From Nitrososphaerota archaeon (lineage in GTDB: Archaea; Thermoproteota; Nitrososphaeria; Nitrososphaerales; CADDZS01): a stretch of 6,311 nt of DNA. Within the stretch, counting starts at the first letter, position 1. Each line of letters opens with the position of its first letter. The translations under genes were made by a program, and so were the position numbers. Below are positions 1 through 5,060 of this stretch, piece after piece. The DNA lies in NCBI GenBank assembly GCA_027314685.1, contig DAHVAI010000184.1, positions 1 through 6,311 of the forward strand, in the 5' to 3' direction. Under the pieces are notes generated by a model. That model made no database searches. It was not told where the DNA came from and saw nothing but the letters and a program-made list of their open reading frames with translations.

Positions 1-88
1 TTTCTCTTCCTTTGTGAACGTGAGCTTTTCATCATCTTCGAGCAAGAAGACAGAAGGCTGTTTCGCGGTAAGTCACCGCGGAGGAGTA

Positions 89-151
89 ATGGCGATACTA
101 GTTATATATCTATGTACAAATTCAATAAAAATGTGCAATTCGAAGTCGTAA
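89..151 (+). CDS. Possible 20-codon leader peptide
   Basis: A very strong Shine-Dalgarno-like run GGAGGAG (80-86) lies just before an ATG at 89, which opens a 20-codon frame ending in TAA at 149-151. The peptide reads MAILVIYLCTNSIKMCNSKS: a short hydrophobic start, then a polar end with two cysteines. Its stop codon falls in the first strand of the hairpin at 148-176, so a ribosome finishing this frame would disturb that structure. This is the geometry of a translated leader that controls a downstream gene, here the zinc-knuckle gene at 237. The GGAGGAG is only 2 bases from the ATG if the whole run is used, or 4 bases if only GGAGG pairs, which is tight. No homology is recognisable and chance is a real possibility. 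Confidence 0.2.
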   Translation: MAILVIYLCTNSIKMCNSKS

Positions 152-188
152 GAGAAGGTTATTCCTTCTCACTTACCGAAAAAGTGAG
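139..188 (+). promoter_or_regulatory. Two mutually exclusive hairpins upstream of the zinc-knuckle gene
   Basis: Stem A pairs 148-158 with 164-176: GAGAAGG/CCTTCTC is perfect, and GTAA/TTAC extends it past a 2-base bulge. It can continue with TTCG (139-142) against CGAA (177-180). Stem B pairs CTCACTT (168-174) with AAGTGAG (182-188) around a 7-base loop. Both stems use bases 168-174, so they cannot form together. That is the layout of an attenuator or a translational switch about 50 bases before the start at 237. I recognise no known riboswitch class, and neither stem has a terminator-like U run after it. The function is inferred. Confidence 0.3.
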
Positions 189-220
189 CAATTACTTACT
201 TATTAATGTACACACTTGCC

Positions 221-230
221 AGAAAGGGGG
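221..230 (+). promoter_or_regulatory. Ribosome binding site that fixes the TTG start at 237
   Basis: AGAAAGGGGG ends 6 bases before TTG at 237. An in-frame TAG stop at 231-233 lies directly upstream, so no longer form is possible, and no ATG follows in frame before the first CxxC pair. The purine run therefore supports the TTG start. Confidence 0.6.
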
Positions 231-236
231 TAGCAA

Positions 237-701
237 TTGCCTTTCAAATGTTATGAATGCGGCTTTGTGTTTGAAATAAATAAGTCCAAAGACTTCACCT
301 GGTGTGACGATTGTGGGTCCAAATCCAAAATCAAACTCGCGATGCAAGGTGCGAAATGTGAAAATTGTGGGCACCTCGCCAGAATCAATAAGGAGGTCAT
401 CACCTACCAATGCGGGGAGTGCAGCAATATATTCAAGATCGAGAAGGGCGATACTCTGGCTCATTGTGAGAAGTGCGGAGAAATCAGCTTGCTGGCTAAA
501 GACCTGAATATCCGGTGCGGCTGGTGCAATACTGAGTTTGAAACCAGGCCTGATGTCGGCTACTGTCTCAAATGCGGCAAGGAATTCACCATTGGTATCA
601 GAATCTGCTGTCCAGCATGCAAGAGCAAGCTAGAGGCCAGATATGCTGAAACTCTGTGGTGGGAAGCTAAACTTAGAGACCTGCACGCTGGCAAGCTGTG
701 A
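237..701 (+). CDS. Small protein of eight tandem CxxC zinc knuckles
   Basis: This 154-residue protein consists almost wholly of zinc-knuckle half-sites. CxxC pairs fall at residues 5/8, 23/26, 41/44, 59/62, 77/80, 94/97, 110/113 and 125/128. The first five are exactly 18 residues apart, and the spacing then shrinks to 17, 16 and 15. Most pairs are followed by glycine or a polar residue and a short beta-prone stretch, as in zinc ribbons. Paired in order they would make four Cys4 zinc sites. One extra cysteine (C124) precedes the last pair. The tail (129-154) is charged and contains a WW pair. There is no signal peptide or membrane segment, so it is probably cytosolic. Zinc ribbons of this kind usually mediate contact with nucleic acid or protein, but no specific role can be read. 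Translation starts at TTG, supported by the site at 221-230. It is convergent with the four-gene operon and is probably a separate unit. Confidence 0.85.
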   Translation: MPFKCYECGFVFEINKSKDFTWCDDCGSKSKIKLAMQGAKCENCGHLARINKEVITYQCGECSNIFKIEKGDTLAHCEKCGEISLLAKDLNIRCGWCNTEFETRPDVGYCLKCGKEFTIGIRICCPACKSKLEARYAETLWWEAKLRDLHAGKL

Positions 702-709
702 TTTTATTT
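684..709 (+). terminator. Weak intrinsic terminator candidate after the zinc-knuckle gene
   Basis: CACGCT (684-689) pairs with AGC-T-GTG (694-700) around a GGCA tetraloop, with one bulged T at 697. The run TTTTATTT (702-709) follows directly. The stem is short and overlaps the TGA stop at 699-701, so any termination would be inefficient. It sits where a terminator for the rightward gene is expected. Confidence 0.3.
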
Positions 710-868
710 CAGAGATGGGCCGGTCGAAGTTTGATCCTATTGTGCCAATCTGTAGGTGTGAATAGGTATGAGTCGAGATGGTATATTCTCATTCCTGTTT
801 GTCATCCTGACTGAATGTACTTTCCCAAATCTCTGTCAAGGTGGGATAAATCATATCTCCTCTCCGTC

Positions 869-900
869 ATTGGTCACTTCATGTCTCAACTGTGACCAGT
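869..900. repeat. Inverted repeat just beyond the operon's last stop codon
   Basis: TGGTCAC (871-877) is a perfect reverse complement of GTGACCA (892-898), extended by a wobble and an A-T pair to 869/900, with a 14-base loop. It begins one base beyond the TAG stop of the leftward histidine-phosphatase gene, where a 3' end or terminator would sit. There is no U run on either strand, so it is more likely a transcript-stabilising stem, a factor-assisted terminator or a protein-binding site than a classic intrinsic terminator. The remaining 702-868 stretch shows no gene. Confidence 0.35.
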
Positions 901-901
901 T

Positions 902-1642
902 CTAAATGGCGGAGATGCTAGACATCAGATCTCTGTGGTAAACTTTCGAGTCTTTGTCGCCTCTAGAAATGAGAATGCCATCCATGTAATCGATGCCGAG
1001 TTTCACTACATTGAAATTGGCAGTGATGAGGGGGAATATATGAAGGTCATGTGTGACTATTATGTTTACTGCGTTAGTTGGCGGATCACGTTTCTTCAGT
1101 ACCTCTTTCATTATCTTCGATGAGTATTCAAGATAAGGCTTCATTATGCCACTATCACTAGGTGAAGAAAGCCATTGTCTAAGCATTTCTTTCCATCGTC
1201 CTGATTTGAGATATTCAGTGTATCTCTCACTGTTTGCAATAGGCGATTCTAGGTCCGACGCCACAGAAAAGGAGCATTTTCGGCAACCGGATTCTGCGGC
1301 CCCCTCCGCAATCCTAAATGCCGTATCGACACACCTTTCAAGCCCCCAGCCCTCTGTCGACACAGATTCAATGCCTATGTGACTTACAAGCGCTTTGCCA
1401 AACTCGGAAGCAGCAATTTTCCCCTGTTCCGTAAGACCGGTGCTGTTCCAGCTTTCAATAGGAATCCCGTTGAAGTCATACCTCTCCGAGTGCCGTATCA
1501 TCAGAACATATCTTCCGTTCTTGGGCATCGATTTGAGTTTGTCTAATATCCATTGTCCCCACTGTAACTCCATAGTTTCGAAATTGCAAGCCAATTTCAA
1601 TATAAAATCTGTTCCTAAAGAAATCTGAGTTTTGAGTTTCAT
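902..1642 (-). CDS. Histidine phosphatase superfamily protein (phosphoglycerate-mutase-like)
   Basis: This 246-residue enzyme belongs to the branch that transfers phosphate through a phosphohistidine. The hallmark RHxE motif is at residues 50-53 (RHSE), with H51 the expected nucleophile. It is followed by the usual LTEQG (70-74). The second phosphate-binding arginine is probably R103, in GLERCVDTA. The second catalytic histidine is H198 in IIVTHD. In most family members the RHG motif lies within the first 10-15 residues, so the first 40 or so residues here are an N-terminal extension. A CxxC (C120, C123) lies in the variable cap region. It is the last gene of the operon: its ATG overlaps the TGA of the glycosyltransferase gene as ATGA, which supports the upstream start and suggests coupled translation. 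The substrate is unknown. A sugar or cyclitol phosphate fits the neighbours but is inferred. No signal peptide is evident. Confidence 0.85.
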   Translation of the reverse strand: MKLKTQISLGTDFILKLACNFETMELQWGQWILDKLKSMPKNGRYVLMIRHSERYDFNGIPIESWNSTGLTEQGKIAASEFGKALVSHIGIESVSTEGWGLERCVDTAFRIAEGAAESGCRKCSFSVASDLESPIANSERYTEYLKSGRWKEMLRQWLSSPSDSGIMKPYLEYSSKIMKEVLKKRDPPTNAVNIIVTHDLHIFPLITANFNVVKLGIDYMDGILISRGDKDSKVYHRDLMSSISAI

Positions 1643-2775
1643 ATTATCTTTGTTACGGCAACAGAGAATATCGCCACAATGCAGAAGAAGACAAAGCTGG
1701 TTGCTGACATTTTACGCTCGAACATCACGCTCTCACCCGTCGTAAAATAATCAAATCTTTCCCCAATGAACGACAGGCGTCCTCTTCTGATGTTTCCTAC
1801 TAGTCTCCCAGCATCGTTGAATAGCCTGATCAATGAGCTTTCAAAGGCGATAGATAGCGAGCAAGTAGGTCTTATCATGTTTATACGGACAAGTTCTGAT
1901 ACAAAGTTAGCTGCAAAGGATAGAAGCAGGAACAGCACTGCACCACTGTGGGATACCATATTAACATTTGAAAGCAAGAGGAGTAGTGGTACCAGTATCA
2001 GCCAAGTCTCCATCAGATTCGGGAAATTTCTGTACTTGAATTCTTCATGGAGGGAAGGTAAAGCACTATCCCCAAATGCCCATCGGAAAAACCTCCGGTA
2101 ACTTCGCTTGCCTGAATTCCACCAATCATGAATGACCAACGCATCAGGGACCGCAACCATGGAGACTGAATGTTTTTTCATTGATCTGAGACAGAAATCT
2201 ATGTCTTCCCCTCCTCCTTGTTTAGGAAATTCATCTGAAAACCTTATCCCATCCAACGAACTTCTCTTCAGCAACATATTAGAAGTGGTCCCCCAGCTTA
2301 GCCTTGCTCTAGTCTGAGCGATACCAAAAAACGTGAGAATGTCACTTTCAATCACTCCAGCTGTAAATCTGTTCACAGGACTTGGGAACTCCGTTACGCC
2401 AACGAAACCCCAAGCTTTCGAGTTGCTGTGAATCGCCCTAGCATAGTGTATTAGTAAGTCTTCGTCAGGGACAACGTCATCATCTAGGAACAACACGTAA
2501 TCTGCTCTGCTAAGCTCTAATCCCACGTTCCTGGTTGCCGCAGCGCCAATGTTTGCCGGGTTCAGGAATATTGTGACAGGGCTTCCACAGTTCTTCAAAC
2601 GTTCAAAACTGCCGGGTAGGACCGCTTCCCGTGAATCTATCACCAATATGAAACGAACCAAAACGCCCGCGGGGATTTTCATTGTGATGAGCGATTGGAT
2701 GCTAATGCCACTAGGTCTTGCGCAAGGTATAATGATATCAATGCTCAATGTGACTGCTAGTTGGTCCTCTTCCAT
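1639..2775 (-). CDS. Family-2 glycosyltransferase with C-terminal membrane segments
   Basis: This 378-residue protein has a GT-A fold at its N terminus. The opening strand is IDIIIPCARPSG (12-23). The nucleotide-sugar-binding region carries NIGAAATRN (75-83). The metal-binding acidic triad is D98-D99-D100 in LFLDDDVVPD. The acceptor or catalytic-base region has GGGED (187-191), followed by HDWW (216-219). After the catalytic part come hydrophobic segments at about 255-273 and 276-293, and a final one at 359-376, so the enzyme should be anchored in the cytoplasmic membrane with its active site in the cytosol. That suggests a lipid-linked or membrane-associated acceptor. Donor and acceptor cannot be read from sequence. 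The ATG lies inside the end of the radical SAM gene (19-base overlap), and its last bases overlap the next start by 4. A TTG at codon 10 is an alternative start but has no binding site before it. Confidence 0.88.
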   Translation of the reverse strand: MEEDQLAVTLSIDIIIPCARPSGISIQSLITMKIPAGVLVRFILVIDSREAVLPGSFERLKNCGSPVTIFLNPANIGAAATRNVGLELSRADYVLFLDDDVVPDEDLLIHYARAIHSNSKAWGFVGVTEFPSPVNRFTAGVIESDILTFFGIAQTRARLSWGTTSNMLLKRSSLDGIRFSDEFPKQGGGEDIDFCLRSMKKHSVSMVAVPDALVIHDWWNSGKRSYRRFFRWAFGDSALPSLHEEFKYRNFPNLMETWLILVPLLLLLSNVNMVSHSGAVLFLLLSFAANFVSELVRINMIRPTCSLSIAFESSLIRLFNDAGRLVGNIRRGRLSFIGERFDYFTTGESVMFERKMSATSFVFFCIVAIFSVAVTKII

Positions 2776-3743
2776 GCATGCCTGACCTTCTGGTTACAGA
2801 AACAGTGAAAATCTACCTTGCATCCACTCTTTTCCTGGCTGAGACTACTCTGGGCTTTGCCTATTCGACTGTCTTCAAGACTATCGGATGCAATGCCGTA
2901 TGTTGAGTTCTTCTTCCAGTAACACATTGTCAATTCTCCATTGATCACATTGGATTTGTGCTGACCCAAGCCACAGCTGCTGCCAGCAAGCTCTTGACCG
3001 GACACCATGTCGGCCAGATCCAGCCAGAATTCGCTTGAGTTAGTTGCAATGTAGCCAACACCGGATAGATTACGGGCCACTTCGCGAAGACGGGGAGCAT
3101 CCCGATAGTTCAATTTCAGCCAAGGGCAATGATTAGACACGTAGCCATCATCAAACAAGGGTTGGAACTTGACATAATCAACCTCAGATTGAGCCGCGTA
3201 TTGGAGGAGTGATCTTACAGAATTCCAGTTGCCGTTGACGTTGGAAACCACAGAGTTGATTCCTAGTTCGAATCCTCTCTTGGCAATTGAAGCATCGGAC
3301 AGTACTTGTAGTAAGTTTTTGAACAGTCTCTGGCTTGTTCTTCTGCTGGCCAGCTCTTCCTCTGGAACAACAGAATCTATTGATATAGCTAAACCGGTCA
3401 CTCCCATTTCTGTCAGTCGGCTAATCTCTCGAAGGCTGATTCCATATCCGTTTGTGATCATTATCACATCATCAACTTTGTTTCTGTAATACTCTATTAT
3501 CTCACCAAGTCTTGGATGAAGTCTCGGTTCTCCGCCGGACAGCACAACTCGTTGTATGCCAAGGGCCTGTATAGTGAAAGATGGTAACAAAAGTGACTCT
3601 ATTTCTTGATTTTTCCGACCCGTTGTCTTGCTGTTTCCCCATCTGCAATAATTGCAGCTGGCATTGCAGAAGTAAGTAAGATCAATAACTGTCGTATTCT
3701 GGTTGTCCATTTTGGATATGATATCATCGGGCGAATTGAACAC
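2757..3743 (-). CDS. Radical SAM enzyme with C-terminal auxiliary-cluster (SPASM/twitch-like) domain
   Basis: With the GTG at 3743 the protein has 328 residues. The radical SAM cluster motif CxxxCxxC is C26, C30, C33 (FCNASCNYC), which binds the 4Fe-4S cluster that cleaves S-adenosylmethionine. GGEP (70-73) contacts the SAM amino group, and the barrel continues with ITNGYG (96-101) and AISIDS (119-124). A C-terminal cysteine set, C257 (CGLG), C274 (GELTMC), C308, C314 and C316, resembles a shortened SPASM or twitch domain holding one extra Fe-S cluster. Such domains occur in peptide-modifying enzymes and in the cyclitol dehydrogenase BtrN. No precursor peptide is visible nearby, so a small-molecule substrate is preferred, by inference. 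The start is uncertain. GTG 3743 overlaps the upstream gene by 20 bases with GGAAG directly abutting it. ATG at 3710 (317 residues) lies 13 bases past the upstream stop without a clear binding site, and would suit re-initiation. Confidence 0.9.
   Translation of the reverse strand: MFNSPDDIISKMDNQNTTVIDLTYFCNASCNYCRWGNSKTTGRKNQEIESLLLPSFTIQALGIQRVVLSGGEPRLHPRLGEIIEYYRNKVDDVIMITNGYGISLREISRLTEMGVTGLAISIDSVVPEEELASRRTSQRLFKNLLQVLSDASIAKRGFELGINSVVSNVNGNWNSVRSLLQYAAQSEVDYVKFQPLFDDGYVSNHCPWLKLNYRDAPRLREVARNLSGVGYIATNSSEFWLDLADMVSGQELAGSSCGLGQHKSNVINGELTMCYWKKNSTYGIASDSLEDSRIGKAQSSLSQEKSGCKVDFHCFCNQKVRHAWKRTN
2786..2791 (-). promoter_or_regulatory. Ribosome binding site of the glycosyltransferase gene
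   Basis: On the minus strand AGAAGG lies 10 bases before the ATG at 2775, within the 3' end of the radical SAM gene. It favours this ATG over the TTG nine codons downstream, which has no purine run. Spacing is slightly long. Confidence 0.4.
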
Positions 3744-4995
3744 CTTCCAGGATGGACTTCAACCTGCCGAGAAATTCTAGAGCCAGTTCAATCGATTTGT
3801 TTGTCTCTATTTCAAGCCAACTGTTATAGGCATCTCCACATAGCGATAGGTATTCGATGAAGAGATTTGTGACCTCAGAATATTGTCGCCGAGTTGCAGG
3901 GTCGTATGTGAGAACAAACAGGCTATCCAGAAAAGCCACTGGGAAAAATGAAGGACTGCTGGTAAGTATTTCCCTTATCAACTTGTTTGGTCCTGTCATA
4001 GGGTAGTCATGGAACACTACCAATGTGCCGGGGACAATGAATCTTTGCCACGACTCGAAATCCGATTTAACTGCATCATAATCATGTTCGGCATCGATGA
4101 ATAGGAGACCAATATTACCACCATTCCAGTTAATTGCGGCCTCTCTTGAAAACGTCTTATGCACCGCCACATAGTTCAGCAGATCACGCTCTATGAGATT
4201 CTTTATTAATTCACCGTAGGTGCTGCTGGGGTGTATTGCCGTCAGCCCGTTGTGAGGATCTATTGATTGTATTACAGCGCGGTGCCCTCTGCTGCTTCCG
4301 AATGCAAGCGCGACAGTGGATCTGCCGCAGTATGCTCCGATTTCCACTATCGCTCTGTCTGAAGGCACAATCCGTGCGAGATTAGCCAAGTAGGCAACCT
4401 CATCTTCCGAAAACCACCCCGGGATGTCCCGGGCAGCATGCGTCGCATCCCGCAAAGACTCGATTGAAAACAGTGCTCTCTTGTCCTTCATGTGTTCGTA
4501 TATTCTGACAAGGGGCTGTGAATCCGACATGCTCAAATAAGGCAGTATCTTCTCAACGGCATCCCATTCAGCAAGCGCCATCAAATGGCTCAGGACGCAT
4601 CCACTTTCCCATTCGTTCAGAATCCGGTTGGGTACAGTGCCGGGAACTATGCCAAGGGATTCAATATCAATTCTTCTACCTGCCACGCCAGTCCTGTGTG
4701 CGGGGGATAATTTGAGGAGTTGAAGGTTCGCTTCTTTGTGTCTGCCCATTTTTGCAAGCACTCTTGCTTTCAAGTGTAGTATTTCGTCAGTCTCAGAATT
4801 GGTATTTGCAATATCTGCGAGGGAACCTTCAAGATCATTGATAATTTCTCTGATTGCGGCTCTAGATAGACTGGCTTCTTCGGCAATCGTAGCGTCGACT
4901 AGTACATCAAGACAGCCCATTGCCTTACTAAAGTCCGCCTGCCTGATGCTAGTTTCTGCCTCTTGAATCACAACACCATATCGATTGCCTGCCAC
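3724..4995 (-). CDS. Class I SAM-dependent methyltransferase (Methyltransf_24-like) with helical N-terminal region
   Basis: From the GTG at 4995 the protein has 423 residues. The first 190 or so are helix-rich, with TPR-like stretches (for example ARVLAKMGRHKEANLQLLKL), and may bind a partner. The methyltransferase domain follows. Motif I is IVEIGAYCGRS (216-226), which binds SAM; an acidic residue ending the second strand is D246 in SIDPHNG; FIDAEHDYDAV (299-309) and VVFHDY (326-331) are typical of the Methyltransf_24 group, where such Asp/His residues often hold a metal and the methyl acceptor is often a sugar or cyclitol hydroxyl. About 50 helical residues close the protein. It is the first gene of the operon, divergent from the inositol-phosphate synthase gene. 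GTG 4995 was chosen because AAGGAG lies 5 bases upstream; an in-frame ATG at 5028 would add 11 residues but has no binding site. The substrate is unknown. Confidence 0.85.
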   Translation of the reverse strand: MAGNRYGVVIQEAETSIRQADFSKAMGCLDVLVDATIAEEASLSRAAIREIINDLEGSLADIANTNSETDEILHLKARVLAKMGRHKEANLQLLKLSPAHRTGVAGRRIDIESLGIVPGTVPNRILNEWESGCVLSHLMALAEWDAVEKILPYLSMSDSQPLVRIYEHMKDKRALFSIESLRDATHAARDIPGWFSEDEVAYLANLARIVPSDRAIVEIGAYCGRSTVALAFGSSRGHRAVIQSIDPHNGLTAIHPSSTYGELIKNLIERDLLNYVAVHKTFSREAAINWNGGNIGLLFIDAEHDYDAVKSDFESWQRFIVPGTLVVFHDYPMTGPNKLIREILTSSPSFFPVAFLDSLFVLTYDPATRRQYSEVTNLFIEYLSLCGDAYNSWLEIETNKSIELALEFLGRLKSILEGVQFAR

Positions 4996-5060
4996 TCTCT
5001 CTCCTTGCCTCCCGGCTTGTATATGCATTACGTACAGCTTTTTCTATTTTGTTGCCGTTC
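4996..5060. promoter_or_regulatory. Divergent control region between the operon and the inositol-phosphate synthase gene
   Basis: Only 65 bases separate the chosen GTG (4995, leftward) and ATG (5061, rightward), so both promoters must share this space or reach into a neighbouring gene. It holds two adjacent palindromes, ATGCAT (5023-5028) and TACGTA (5029-5034), next to TGTATATG (5019 area), then a pyrimidine-rich run CTTTTTCTATTTTG. TGTATATG could serve as an archaeal TATA element. TTGTAT followed by CTATTT could be a poor bacterial promoter. The shared position implies co-regulation, but no known operator is recognised. Confidence 0.4.
5001..5006 (-). promoter_or_regulatory. Ribosome binding site favouring the GTG start at 4995
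   Basis: On the minus strand AAGGAG (+ strand CTCCTT) is 5 bases from the GTG at 4995. This is the best-spaced binding site near the methyltransferase start. The upstream ATG at 5028 is preceded only by an A-rich run and GCTGTACGTA. Confidence 0.55.

Larger units (their letters stand above)
1..236. other. Leader/intergenic region with small hairpins, no confident gene
   Basis: No gene is confidently supported here. Frames 1 and 2 of the plus strand are open for much of the stretch, but neither has a convincing domain, and frame 1 ends inside the downstream zinc-protein gene. Short self-complementary segments follow one another: 48-53 with 58-63, then a GC-rich 6-bp stem 64-69/75-80 with a 5-base loop, then the competing stems listed separately at 139-188. 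Bases 100-140 are AT-rich and include TTATATAT, a plausible promoter core on either strand. On the minus strand, bases 1-45 read as a charged, protein-like segment (LLEDDEKLTFTKEEK) leaving the left edge. It begins with TTG but has no ribosome binding site, so it is not called. Confidence 0.4.

Noticed and set aside
1..45. Possible start of a leftward gene (LLEDDEKLTFTKEEK) from TTG at 45
   Set aside because: The segment looks protein-like, but only 15 codons are visible, the start has no ribosome binding site, and the other strand is equally open.
135..238. Three copies of GCAATT (135, 188, 233)
   Set aside because: The copies are short, unevenly spaced (53 and 45 bases) and in AT-rich DNA, so chance is a sufficient explanation.
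1..279. Plus-strand frame open from the left edge to TAA at 279
   Set aside because: It runs over the ribosome binding site and first codons of the well-supported zinc-knuckle gene, has no binding site before its only early ATG (112), and shows no recognisable domain.
192..464. Minus-strand frame opposite the zinc-knuckle gene
   Set aside because: It is antisense to a gene with eight regular CxxC pairs and has no domain of its own.
1766..2101. Plus-strand 111-codon frame inside the glycosyltransferase gene
   Set aside because: It is antisense to a gene with clear GT2 motifs and membrane segments, and shows no family resemblance.
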